Below, piece by piece: positions 22,767 through 32,417 of a stretch of DNA of 64,000 nt. The notes beneath the pieces are model-generated. The model was not told the DNA's origin, did not search any database, and was given only the letters and a program-made list of their open reading frames with translations. This DNA is from a virus: positions 62,001-126,000 of IMG/VR virus record IMGVR_UViG_3300040801_001812; one strand, written 5' to 3'. The position numbers were made by a program, and so were the translations under genes. Position 1 is the first letter of the stretch. Each line of letters begins with the position of its first letter.

Positions 22767-24028
22767 TAGCTATCCGATGGGCAGTAAACGTCGATGTCGT
22801 CGATTTCACTACCACTTCCGCTTCGCATCGGTTTGTAGTAGGCAGTGGCGATACCTGAGGCGTTCGTAGCAGCAATCGCCTGGATCGAAGTAGGAACTCC
22901 GTTAGCGTCAAAAAATGTATCCCCGGTGTTATCCTGGATGCTGCCAATACGATCAGTCCAAGTCGAGGAATCGTCAGGATCTTCCCCGTTTATCACGAAC
23001 TTCGTGTTGACGCTGGGGATCACAACGTTGAAAGCATCCCGAGCGTGATACTCCAGGGTGATTGGGTCGTCAGAACCGAAAGTCGTCAGGTTATTCCCGA
23101 TCACGAAGTTACTTCGATCAGCATCGGGGATTTGGGTAGCACGGTCATAGTAGATCGCCGACTTCCAAGCCAGCGAGCTATTGCTGTTGAGTCCTTCAAA
23201 CAGCATGAAGACCTCAGAAGCCATGACTACATAGCCCCAGATGCTCGTAGAGATCGAGGGTGCCCACGTCGTCTGACCCAGATAGCTGAGGTCGTCCTTG
23301 TCAAATTTCAACACGCGGCAGGAGGTAGCGGTTGACCCGGTGTTCACAAACACAATGATGTTTCCATCGTTCGCGATAGCAATACCACGGATCCTTGCCA
23401 GCGTGTTGTTCGACATGTAGTTAGGTGAGAGATCCACCTCGTGACTGGGATCAACATCAGATCCATCCCAGGTAACCGGGTAAGCGTACCGACGAAGCTG
23501 GAACTCGTTGCCGTCGTTGTTGTTGGTCACGATATAGAACGCCGTGCCCTGGTCCACATCCAACCCAGCAACATGGTTCATCTCAACCGGGTCTCCCCCA
23601 CCACCAACGGTGTCAAGAGGCACGCACCCGGTATCTGAACCCGCGCTAAAACCGTCAGCCACCACAAAGCGATGGATAATGGTATTTGGCGAGACCGAAG
23701 ATGTGCTTTTGCCCAGGACATAGAGCTTCGCTGTGGCACCTCGGATACAGCCGCACCCAATGGCCCCGTTTGGCCCCCCCTCGTCCTGTTCGTAGACGAA
23801 CTTATCTTCCGGGTTCGCAGCAACTTCTGCAAAATCCCAGTCCGACATCGGGTAGTTGGCGTTGCTTGACCCAATATCGATTTTTTTGAAAACCGGGGCG
23901 TCATCCTCAACAAAGCCCGCGTAAATCCACGACCCATACGGGGCCATGAACCACATGCGCCAGGAACCCTGTCCAAGGCCACTCCAGTTTGCCCATACAC
24001 TTTTCGCTCCGATAATCGGAAATGACAT
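22766..24028 (-). CDS. Tail-periphery protein, possible beta-propeller plus Ig-like domain
   Basis: I recognise no named family in this 420-residue protein. Residues 20-290 contain repeated short strands with loops such as GIAIANDGNIIVFVN and VLKFDKDDLSYLG, suggesting a beta-propeller related in style to that of the 9370-14364 protein. The last 110 residues (from about DDPITLEYHARD to IDVYCPSDS) resemble a bacterial Ig-like fold with a free end. AGGAG lies before the ATG. It stands between gpJ and the gpI-like protein, the place of baseplate-to-fibre components. Confidence 0.6.
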   Translation of the reverse strand: MSFPIIGAKSVWANWSGLGQGSWRMWFMAPYGSWIYAGFVEDDAPVFKKIDIGSSNANYPMSDWDFAEVAANPEDKFVYEQDEGGPNGAIGCGCIRGATAKLYVLGKSTSSVSPNTIIHRFVVADGFSAGSDTGCVPLDTVGGGGDPVEMNHVAGLDVDQGTAFYIVTNNNDGNEFQLRRYAYPVTWDGSDVDPSHEVDLSPNYMSNNTLARIRGIAIANDGNIIVFVNTGSTATSCRVLKFDKDDLSYLGQTTWAPSISTSIWGYVVMASEVFMLFEGLNSNSSLAWKSAIYYDRATQIPDADRSNFVIGNNLTTFGSDDPITLEYHARDAFNVVIPSVNTKFVINGEDPDDSSTWTDRIGSIQDNTGDTFFDANGVPTSIQAIAATNASGIATAYYKPMRSGSGSEIDDIDVYCPSDS

Positions 24029-24037
24029 TAGTTACTC

Positions 24038-25570
24038 CTACGTAAGAGGTTCTTCACCGGGATAGATGTCTGGCGTTGGTAGCTCTATGGCCTCTGCCAT
24101 GGTGATGGTGGCTGAGTTCAACACCGGGACTTCCCACTTCTGGAGCACCACCTCGGTGCCTTTGTCGGTCGTGGTATCGGTATCAGGGTCGTACTCTGTG
24201 AAATTCGACATGAAGACGTGGTTCACGCCGGGGACCGCCATGACCATCCTGTAGAAAGTGGACTGACGGATATCTTGACCGAAGCCCACGTTCTCCAGTT
24301 GGAAAAATTCTCGGATGGCATCGGTAACTTGGATACGGACGTTTTCCTGGGAGTAGCCCGGAGTGACGTAGACGGTCATCGCTACGTTGAGATACACATA
24401 CTCGGGATCGATGAAACGCAGTCTAACTGTGATAGGCTGCACCTCCAACAGGTAATCCCGTACGATAGACCGAAGATTTTCTGAAGGAAGGCCCCCTCCG
24501 ATGGGGACGAGGCAGATGTTGGCCCAGTTCATGTTCTCATACGACGGTGGATCCTCTTCCTGTTCGCCCCACACGTTCACGTGCTGGACGCCTCCTAACC
24601 TCACGATGAGGGCGGTGTAGTCGTACTTTGACAAAGGCCGATAGAGAGCCGACAGGGCACCAGGGGCGTTGGTTTTGACCTGCTCCAAGGATTGGCGATC
24701 ATCGCCCCCGGCAGCAGCGGCTTCGTTGTTAACCGTGATTCCCTCGACCTTGGCGTTTGTCCTCACTGTGCGGATCGTAGAGAAGACGAGGCTGATTGAC
24801 CCCGCTCCAACGTTCCCAGAACTACCGGACGACTGCGTGTAGGAGACTGTGATGGTCTCACCAACCGAAGGAGCACGCCCGTATTTACCGTCTCCGAAGT
24901 AGATCCGGCACACACCCAGGTAGTCAGTTTTGACTACAAAGTGGAAGTCGTTGGTCTCACTGTAGAGGAAGCTCTCCTCCTGAGTCCACTTGACGTTCCC
25001 GGTGAGAACTTCAATGGTGGAGATATCTACGTCCTGCACACCCAGCTTGACGAACTGGCCTGCGGTCCCATCTGCGGTGAAGGTCTCGGTGTAAGGGTAG
25101 CCCTGTACGGCTTCCACGGCTTCGCTGGTAAGATCCCCAGCGGGGATCGTGGTGTTTTCAGACGTGAGGAACATCCCCGCGTTTCCAGCTCCACCACCAG
25201 CAGCAACACCGATTCGAGTACCCTTTGGGATAAACACCTCTTCGGTTAGTTCTGTGGGGAGCGTGAACTTCACGTCAGCCCGCGCCGATGTCCGCTCGCG
25301 GATACGGTATCCAATCAACTGGGTCAGGCGGTACACGTTCTCAGGCTGGCGGACAGTGGGGAGGAAGGCTTCGAGAGCGTTGGAATCCAGGTAGAACGCG
25401 AGCATGTCGCCGAGACCGGCCATCACCTCGACGAGGGTGACCGAGACAGATGACTCGTTCAGATCGGTGATCTGTCCATTCGACAACAGCGGTAGACGAG
25501 CAATCATCTCCGTACGGAGAGTCCCGAAGTCTTTCAGGAAGTAGTCAGCTTTGAACTTGGTGTCAGACAT
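24038..25570 (-). CDS. Baseplate assembly protein J family (T4 gp6-like)
   Basis: This is a 510-residue protein. The N-terminal helices (ALEAFLPTVRQPENVYRLTQLIGYRIRE as two parts around residues 64-91) lead into the beta domain beginning F-IPKGTRIGVAAGGG. In the baseplate J / gp6 family such residues form the ring joining wedges. Near residues 275-300, the AAAGGDDRQSLEQVKTNAP segment is the family's helical insertion. A C-terminal domain with YVTPGYSQENVRIQV also fits. It follows the gp25-like gene as in P2, Mu and many myoviruses (W-J-I order), and GGAG precedes the ATG. It is a structural wedge protein of the baseplate. Confidence 0.88.
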   Translation of the reverse strand: MSDTKFKADYFLKDFGTLRTEMIARLPLLSNGQITDLNESSVSVTLVEVMAGLGDMLAFYLDSNALEAFLPTVRQPENVYRLTQLIGYRIRERTSARADVKFTLPTELTEEVFIPKGTRIGVAAGGGAGNAGMFLTSENTTIPAGDLTSEAVEAVQGYPYTETFTADGTAGQFVKLGVQDVDISTIEVLTGNVKWTQEESFLYSETNDFHFVVKTDYLGVCRIYFGDGKYGRAPSVGETITVSYTQSSGSSGNVGAGSISLVFSTIRTVRTNAKVEGITVNNEAAAAGGDDRQSLEQVKTNAPGALSALYRPLSKYDYTALIVRLGGVQHVNVWGEQEEDPPSYENMNWANICLVPIGGGLPSENLRSIVRDYLLEVQPITVRLRFIDPEYVYLNVAMTVYVTPGYSQENVRIQVTDAIREFFQLENVGFGQDIRQSTFYRMVMAVPGVNHVFMSNFTEYDPDTDTTTDKGTEVVLQKWEVPVLNSATITMAEAIELPTPDIYPGEEPLT

Positions 25571-25572
25571 GC

Positions 25573-26094
25573 TTACTCCGTAACCTGACCACGGTTAGCC
25601 ATCCGTGTGGCTTCAACCCCGGTGTAAAGGCTCCCGGTCTCAGCGCCCTCACGCACGAAGGGATACACGTAGCTCCCCTTGATGTGCGAGTTGCGGATCC
25701 GGTACTGGATGTGGACCCCCAGCGTGTGCCCGTCGCTGCTCAGGTTGTCGAGGATCGCGACGTTCAAAATCTCGATGCGCTTCTCCCATCGCTTCAGCGC
25801 GTCAGAGGTGTAGAAGACCAACAGCCTCTTGAGGATGGCATCGTTGGGTTCGAAGACCAAATCTGGAAGTTTACTTCCAAATTCTGGGTTGAACAACCGC
25901 TCACCGATCCGAGTCGCGAGGATGAGATGGATCGAGTCGCTGATCCTCTCACCCGCATTAGACTGCGGAATGATCCCAACCGTATTCCCGTCCGTGAAGC
26001 GCAGAGGAAAATCAATATCCTGCCCGATAACTTCGAGCAGGTTTGTCTTCACAGTATTTTGGGCGATCAGTTGTTCTTCTTCACTAATGGGCAT
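25573..26094 (-). CDS. Baseplate wedge protein, T4 gp25 / P2 gpW family
   Basis: This is a 173-residue protein. The family signature is plain: SI-x-LILATRIGERLFNPEFGSKLPDL (in two parts, residues 53-79) followed by FEPND. The EPR-like core of gp25 is represented by NPEFGS. In T4 gp25 holds the wedge to the sheath and nucleates sheath assembly. The gene overlaps the preceding one by 11 bases and is followed by gpJ three bases later, the classic order. The C-terminal tail with VYPFVREGAETGS is longer than usual. Confidence 0.92.
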   Translation of the reverse strand: MPISEEEQLIAQNTVKTNLLEVIGQDIDFPLRFTDGNTVGIIPQSNAGERISDSIHLILATRIGERLFNPEFGSKLPDLVFEPNDAILKRLLVFYTSDALKRWEKRIEILNVAILDNLSSDGHTLGVHIQYRIRNSHIKGSYVYPFVREGAETGSLYTGVEATRMANRGQVTE

Positions 26095-26737
26095 ACTCTA
26101 CGCTCCCTGGAACGAGGACGAAGAAATCCGAGCTGATGGAAAGGTTGCGGATATACGACCCACGCAGCTTGATCTTCCCCTTGTGCCCGAACTGTGGCCC
26201 CAAGTTCGCGAAGGCCACCGCGATGTCACCCGCAGGGTCGAATGAGATAAGACTCGCGATGTGGCCACCTAATAAACCCTCTCCGGGCTTAGGCATCGGG
26301 ACAACACCGGTAGTCTCGGCCTTGAGGAAGCTGTCGTAGACAGAACCTCCTACCATCGGGGATAGTCCCTCGGCTAACGCCAGCTTGAGTTGCTTCCAAC
26401 TAGCAATGCGGTGAAGGGTGTATTGGAGGATGGTTTTTTTGTTTAGCTCACCCACCAATTCATAGATAGAATCGGATATTCCGGTTGTCCGCATCATGTG
26501 CTCGTGGAGTACCGGGAGGTCTTCTTCTGTAGGTACTGCTTGTGTAGGGGCGTGTGAGTTTATTCCAACGGATAACAGTAGGGCGTTCAGAAGCGGACCC
26601 CCCGTAAAATGACGGGGGGAACCGTTGAGACCTGTGAGATCTACCTGGAGTAGCTCATCTGGGGCCTCGCGGATTGACCGTGCCTTGTACTCATGCGGCA
26701 CATTCATATTGGGTAATTGTGGGCGGTACGTGAACAT
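26084..26737 (-). CDS. Baseplate-associated protein, unknown
   Basis: I do not recognise this 217-residue protein. It has a mixed composition with a Gly-rich section (GEGLLGGHIASLISFDPAGD) and a beta-rich C-terminus (IKLRGSYIRNLSISSDFFVLVPG). TAGGAGG lies before the ATG at 26737, and the stop overlaps the gp25-like gene by 11 bases. It is embedded between the giant beta-helix protein and gp25, so a wedge or spike-collar role in the baseplate is likely. No motif supports anything more specific. Confidence 0.65.
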   Translation of the reverse strand: MFTYRPQLPNMNVPHEYKARSIREAPDELLQVDLTGLNGSPRHFTGGPLLNALLLSVGINSHAPTQAVPTEEDLPVLHEHMMRTTGISDSIYELVGELNKKTILQYTLHRIASWKQLKLALAEGLSPMVGGSVYDSFLKAETTGVVPMPKPGEGLLGGHIASLISFDPAGDIAVAFANLGPQFGHKGKIKLRGSYIRNLSISSDFFVLVPGSVEYAH

Positions 26738-26745
26738 TAAGCCTC

Positions 26746-29700
26746 CTACGGAGAGTGAGTCGGGGCAGTACCACCAACAGAACTGTGGTCGCCTGCGGAT
26801 TGAAGCAACAGATCGTTAGCGGCATCGATTGTGATATCTCCATTCGCTGAGGAATCAGCATGGATGTCAATCCCATAATTGGTGGCCCCGATATCTATAG
26901 CGTTGAGGGCAGTGACGGTAACATCTGCTCCCCCCATAGCAAGCTCCCCTTTATCGGCTGCCGTACCCCATTGGATACTTGTAGAATCCCCAGCAAGCTC
27001 CTGCCAGTTGTTGTGGATCCATGCGTAATCTCGGTGAAAATAAGCCCCCGTTTTACCTACAACTCCTGGTTGCGTAGCATCCGTTCCGTTGACAGTTAAA
27101 GCAGTACCTCTTCCCCCAAAACTACTCGTTGATGGCGTGTTCCCAACAGCGACAGAAGACACCGCAGTGTACCCCTCATACCCGTGGTCGATTGACACTC
27201 CCCCGCCAACACCAAGACACGCTGCCTGATTTAGCAGGTCGCCTGTGCATCCCACAGCAATACCACCCGCCTCAGGGTAAACCCGAGTGTAGCCTGTAAC
27301 GCCCACTGAACAAACGCCTCCACCATATGTGCTGGAAGCCGCATTCTTAGTCCCTCCAACATGCAAGGCTCCACCACCTGAGATAATTCCTCCTGTGCCA
27401 TCCGAACCAATAAAAGCCACGCCTTTATCGCAAATCATACTTGCCGTACCACCGACCATTAGACCGCCATCCCCGCCACCGAAAAGAAGTCCATCGGCCC
27501 CAACGCTGAGGAAGTCCCCATCTCCCCGCGAGTTGTAGAATGACCCACCAACAAGAACTACACCGTCTGAAGCCTTAAACTCCCCTGTAGCCCCGCACCC
27601 AACAGCCAGTGCGGTAGTGAAATTTGACCCGACCATGTCAGTGATACCAACACCGATAGCGTCTGTCCCGCTCTGGATCTTATCTCCCTTTGCGACTACC
27701 GTTTGGGGGCAACCATCGACTTCGTCAAGGTCTGCCCCAACCACAGAACCCGCAAATTGAATACGCCCTTCAAGGGAAGCTAGAAGAGCGGCCCCACCGT
27801 TTTGCATATTGATGTTATGGGGTTGTCGGGCACAGATTAGCCCGATTTTGTCGCCGTGGCAAGTTAACTCTGAGTTGTGTCGTGCCGTGATAACTCCAAT
27901 ATCTCCAGACCCCGTCACGATCCCACCCTCGGAACGTGCAGAAATTACCCCTGAAGTGAGGTACACAGTTAGATTGTCCGAGAAAGTACTACGAGCAATG
28001 ATAACACCACTACCATCTCCAATAACCGCGTCCCCTCCAGAAGAGTCCCATCGGGAACCCACAACACCTGAATAACGGCCAACATTGAATTGATCAAGCT
28101 CCGAACCAGCAAACATCAACCCAGCGTTCTCGCCAAATGTGGTGTATGCTACTTCAGACCCCACATCTACCCAGCTCGCGTCGTTTCCAAAACTGATCTC
28201 ATCGGATACGATATGCCCGGACACCACCCCACAGTCATCACCAAAGATGAACTCATCACCGGCAGCACGATTGACTAGGAAAGAGCTAGATCCAGCATTT
28301 TCTGAAGCGGCTACCTCTACTCGGTTGAGAAGGAGGGCGCTTTCAGCCTCGGTCGATACGTTTTCGAAAGCTGCATTGTTAACTAGCAGGGCAGCATGGG
28401 TATCCAGCTCTGTGGTACCCCCAATTTGCCCGTTGTTGATGATCAACGCCGCCATCGCACCAGAGCTTAGGTCTCCTGTGATCTGGACTCGGTTCAAGAC
28501 TACGCTGCTATCATTGCCTGCGAGGTCTAGCTCATCGCAGTCAAAACCACTACCCTCCAGCACCTGGGAGGATCCTGTCAGCGTAACCTTCTTCTCGCTA
28601 GTCACCTTTGAAAACTGAAGAACGCTGTCTGACACCGCATCAACGCCTGCGTCCCAATTAGCGTAGACTCCCCGCACAACACTACCGGTCACCGACCACG
28701 TTTCGGCTCCGACCAGGGGTGTTGAACACCTAATAGCCTCGAACACCGAATTGGTGATGTTAACTTCTTCCTCCCCTGTGAGTTCACTATCGTAAATGTA
28801 GAATACACAGGAGTTCAGCGTTAGCGTTTTGTCAGGGCCATCGTTAGCCCCAAGATCGATAGTAGAGTTGTACAGGCTGTATTGACACTGGTCCAGAGAA
28901 AAGCCACAAGTGAGGGTGGTTTCGATAGCTTCTCCCGTGCACTTTTCGAAAGACACGGAACCGTTAAGATTACAGTACTTTAGGTGTACATTAGAGTCCG
29001 TGATGGACACCTTCCCCTTACTGGCTGTCACATCCACCTTGGTCATCTCAACCGTAGTGATGCCTTCTCCGTTGAGGATATCCAACGCCTTAGTGTCTTG
29101 ATCCTGGGCTTCGACTACCGTGGTTTGGTCTCCGAGGACATGGAGATCGATGACCCCATCTACGTGAACACTCGTTTCTCCCGAATCTGGAGCCGTCCAG
29201 CTAGGACAGTTCACGATGAAAAGCTCAGTGCAGTTATGCGCGTGTAGTGCCTTCTTACCACGGACACTATCAATATTTTCGAGCCTCATGTAGGGGCAAC
29301 CATCAGCGTATACGCCGTTTAGTGAGCCGTCTGTGTTCTCAAAACTCGCGTAGTTCGCGATAACCCCACTTACGTCATGGGCGTACACAAGATGCTCGGA
29401 CCCCGTATCCGCTACAACCGTACCTTTTTCGGATGTGCAGTGCATTTGGACATCGCCACACTCATGGAGGTGCACACCCCCCTGGCACTCTGAAGCCGTG
29501 AAGTTGACAACGTCAACCAGCTCAATCTTACCCAGCCCCGCACCGTTCGACTGGAGATATGCGATATACCCAGAAGTAGTTCCCGCATCCAGGGTAGGGA
29601 TGTTAACCAGCCGAATATGGGCTGTAGCTGTGATGCTGACAAGATCTCCCGAAGGCTCCGAGGCAGTAATAGTCCCGATGTCTCGCAGTTCGACGAAGGA

Positions 29701-32415
29701 CCCTGTAGATCCCCCACCGTCCAACACAACTGCTTGACCTTCTGTCGTTTCAATGGCGTCCACATCACGCAATAGCGTGCGGCCTTCTGAAGTACCGTTT
29801 ACGGCGACTCCCTCGGTAGATTTGATAGAAGGGACATAGCGTACGAAGAGTTCCGTCCCTTCCCCGATATTCAGATCCATCCCATCGCCTTCGGTAGACT
29901 CGACGCTATCCAGGTGAAGAAAGCTAACCTTAGATGTATCAGCGGTTGTAACCGATACGGCTTTCCCTTCGGTAGACTCGATGCTTCCGATCTTCTCGAA
30001 GCGGGCAGTTGAAGTTCCTGAAGCAGTGACGACGACAGCGTCCCCCTCGGTGGAAGACACGCCGGAAGCCTCACGAATATCGATGATCGAGTCCCCTAAG
30101 ACCGAAAGATCCCATGCGGTCTCTTGCTCAGTTGTGCACTCGGAAAGAACCTCAACAACATAGCACCGCGAAGCGTCACTGGCCTGTACCTTAAGGGGTA
30201 TCCCCTCAGAACTCTCAAACCCCTGGACGGCCCGGAACGTAGCAACAGCCCGACCGCTCAATGTAACATTGGCCCCGTCCCCTTCTTGGGATGTTAGAGC
30301 AGAGGTTACGTCCCAAAACGCAACATCTGCGTTTCCATTCGCAGTGACCAACAGGGCGTCTCCCTGCTGGCTCTCAACCGTTCCGAGGGCTTTGAACCGG
30401 GCCTTTGCACTGCCAAGTACCGTGAGGTTGAGAGCGTCGTCCTGCTGACTGGTGATTTCATCAACGTCACTGACGTACACCTCTCCGGTCTCGGAAACAT
30501 GAAAGAAGGCCGCTTTCCCCTGTTGCGAAGTGATCGATGCCCACTCTCTAGCTTTCACACTACCCTTGATTTGCCCATTGAATGCGAAACTCTGTTGGGA
30601 CTCAAGGGTCGCGATGTCTGTGGACCAAAACTGTCCTCCGTCTACCTCTAAGCTGAACGCCATCTCGTTTTGAGAGGAGATCTCCCCGATGTGATCGAAC
30701 TGAACCTCTCCCGAGTCCTGTTGCCAGTCCAGAGCCATCGCCTTTTCGCTAGTGATACTCCCCACATTGAGGATGCGGAACTGCTTCAGGGCACCGGAGA
30801 CAACCATCGCCTTGGCTTGGTCACTCGTGATCGTATCGATGTCATCCCACTCAGTTGGACCAGAACACCCAGATACCGTTACGCCGACACCCTGGCCTCC
30901 GTTGATCGTACCAATACTGGTCAAGATCCCCTTGGACTCAGTGATAGATAGTGCCCCATTTCCAGAGATATTATCGATGGAACGGAGGTCATACGTGCAC
31001 GACGATAGTTCCACGCCAATACCGGACTCACCACCAAAGATGTTCCCGGTGATGTTGACACGGAGCTTACTGTCAGTCGCACTGATCCCGCCCAGCGTTC
31101 CTGTAATATCCGCCCCACCCAAGTTTTCAAAGCGGGCACTATTGAGGTCCACAGCCACCCCGGATCCAGACGAGATCGTTGTCGTGTCTCCGAAGTAGAT
31201 CTCGTGGTCTTCCGAGATCTGGAGGCACGTTCCCTGACCGCTAATCACGGTGTGAACGTTACGGAAGTAGGAGCGGGCCTGCCCGGTGAGGATCATGCAC
31301 GTTCCTTGGCCAGAAGAAACCGTGATAACGTCGTTGAATTCGAAAGATGTAGCATCCCCCAGGAGGCAGGTACCTTGCCCGCAAGTGACCGAAATCGCGC
31401 CGTTGACGTAGACCTTTGAATCGGTAGCGTCGATACACGTCCCCTGACCGGCTGTGATGTTCTCGACCAGCGTGCACCGCACACGGGCGTTGTCTAGTAC
31501 CATAGTAGTACCAGTACCCGAAGAAAGAGACTGGCCATCCCGCATGAAGAACTCGGAGTCAGTGATCTCCAGGCAATTTGCCTGACCAGAACTGATAACG
31601 TCTACCTCGTGTGCCTCAAATTTACTGTCGCTCTCCAGAGTAATCGTAACACCTGTAGTAGCCATAATGCCTGCCATGTTGTAGGCACGCACGTGGCTGT
31701 TGTTCTTCGCAACAATGGCCTTGGCCATATCCGCCGACAGGGTCTCGCTGTTGTTAAGGTTAAGCAGGCAGTCTGTATCGACTTCGAAGAAGACGTCCTC
31801 TGGGGCGTTGCTCAGATCACACTGGTCCACGTAGATCTTGCAATGGTTGGTAGCCTTGACAAAGTGGCTGTCAGTCTCGTCGAACGTGCAGCGACGGAAC
31901 TTCACGTCACAGTAGTCTTCGAAAGTCAGGGCGACCTCGAAGTCGCACTCGATGAATTCCACCCGGCAGTTCTCACCGATCTCGATGGGGTCATCGGCCT
32001 CGAAGGTACACTGGTGAAAGATGACGTTGCAGTTGTCGCGGATCTCGAAGGTTTCAGTGAACTTACATTGGGTGAAGTGGAGACCGTTGTTGCCGTAGGG
32101 CGGGAAGGGTTCTTGGTTGACGTCGGTCTCACGTGTGTCCTCTTCCAGCCGGTCACCCTCGACTCCGAAGTGGAACTTCTCTTTGAAGAAGCACCCTCTG
32201 AACGTCCAGTCCATGTGACCCTCGAACCACACCTCTTCCTTTTTGAATACCTTACCCTTCAGCGTGATGCTGGTCATCTCGTGATCGGAAAACCGATAAT
32301 ACGCATACAGGTCGCGGATGTCGCCTGTAGCGGTCGTAAGCTCCTTAGCGAGATCTTTTATGCCAGCATCCTGCTGCTGGCCATATGAAGTTTCAGGTAC
32401 GTCTGTGTCAGCCAT
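26746..32415 (-). CDS. Giant right-handed beta-helix protein of the baseplate/tail
   Basis: This is a 1,889-residue protein. The ATG at 32415 is chosen because GGTGG precedes it and the spike gene ends just before. Residues 60-240 form a first parallel helix with F-x-x-C-x-F turns (FRGCFF, FTQCKF, FHQCTF, FIECDF, FRRCTF). Residues about 260-900 contain some 26 coils of 23-26 residues whose turn signature drifts from GQGTC through SQQGKA to STEGDA. A Gly-rich helix with GVI and SGV turns spans about 1430-1700. The C-terminus resembles a fibre tip. Such proteins form needle-like trimers, as depolymerases or long spikes. No catalytic pair can be assigned. It sits directly after the gp5-like spike gene. 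Confidence 0.8.
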   Translation of the reverse strand: MADTDVPETSYGQQQDAGIKDLAKELTTATGDIRDLYAYYRFSDHEMTSITLKGKVFKKEEVWFEGHMDWTFRGCFFKEKFHFGVEGDRLEEDTRETDVNQEPFPPYGNNGLHFTQCKFTETFEIRDNCNVIFHQCTFEADDPIEIGENCRVEFIECDFEVALTFEDYCDVKFRRCTFDETDSHFVKATNHCKIYVDQCDLSNAPEDVFFEVDTDCLLNLNNSETLSADMAKAIVAKNNSHVRAYNMAGIMATTGVTITLESDSKFEAHEVDVISSGQANCLEITDSEFFMRDGQSLSSGTGTTMVLDNARVRCTLVENITAGQGTCIDATDSKVYVNGAISVTCGQGTCLLGDATSFEFNDVITVSSGQGTCMILTGQARSYFRNVHTVISGQGTCLQISEDHEIYFGDTTTISSGSGVAVDLNSARFENLGGADITGTLGGISATDSKLRVNITGNIFGGESGIGVELSSCTYDLRSIDNISGNGALSITESKGILTSIGTINGGQGVGVTVSGCSGPTEWDDIDTITSDQAKAMVVSGALKQFRILNVGSITSEKAMALDWQQDSGEVQFDHIGEISSQNEMAFSLEVDGGQFWSTDIATLESQQSFAFNGQIKGSVKAREWASITSQQGKAAFFHVSETGEVYVSDVDEITSQQDDALNLTVLGSAKARFKALGTVESQQGDALLVTANGNADVAFWDVTSALTSQEGDGANVTLSGRAVATFRAVQGFESSEGIPLKVQASDASRCYVVEVLSECTTEQETAWDLSVLGDSIIDIREASGVSSTEGDAVVVTASGTSTARFEKIGSIESTEGKAVSVTTADTSKVSFLHLDSVESTEGDGMDLNIGEGTELFVRYVPSIKSTEGVAVNGTSEGRTLLRDVDAIETTEGQAVVLDGGGSTGSFVELRDIGTITASEPSGDLVSITATAHIRLVNIPTLDAGTTSGYIAYLQSNGAGLGKIELVDVVNFTASECQGGVHLHECGDVQMHCTSEKGTVVADTGSEHLVYAHDVSGVIANYASFENTDGSLNGVYADGCPYMRLENIDSVRGKKALHAHNCTELFIVNCPSWTAPDSGETSVHVDGVIDLHVLGDQTTVVEAQDQDTKALDILNGEGITTVEMTKVDVTASKGKVSITDSNVHLKYCNLNGSVSFEKCTGEAIETTLTCGFSLDQCQYSLYNSTIDLGANDGPDKTLTLNSCVFYIYDSELTGEEEVNITNSVFEAIRCSTPLVGAETWSVTGSVVRGVYANWDAGVDAVSDSVLQFSKVTSEKKVTLTGSSQVLEGSGFDCDELDLAGNDSSVVLNRVQITGDLSSGAMAALIINNGQIGGTTELDTHAALLVNNAAFENVSTEAESALLLNRVEVAASENAGSSSFLVNRAAGDEFIFGDDCGVVSGHIVSDEISFGNDASWVDVGSEVAYTTFGENAGLMFAGSELDQFNVGRYSGVVGSRWDSSGGDAVIGDGSGVIIARSTFSDNLTVYLTSGVISARSEGGIVTGSGDIGVITARHNSELTCHGDKIGLICARQPHNINMQNGGAALLASLEGRIQFAGSVVGADLDEVDGCPQTVVAKGDKIQSGTDAIGVGITDMVGSNFTTALAVGCGATGEFKASDGVVLVGGSFYNSRGDGDFLSVGADGLLFGGGDGGLMVGGTASMICDKGVAFIGSDGTGGIISGGGALHVGGTKNAASSTYGGGVCSVGVTGYTRVYPEAGGIAVGCTGDLLNQAACLGVGGGVSIDHGYEGYTAVSSVAVGNTPSTSSFGGRGTALTVNGTDATQPGVVGKTGAYFHRDYAWIHNNWQELAGDSTSIQWGTAADKGELAMGGADVTVTALNAIDIGATNYGIDIHADSSANGDITIDAANDLLLQSAGDHSSVGGTAPTHSP

Positions 32416-32417
32416 TG

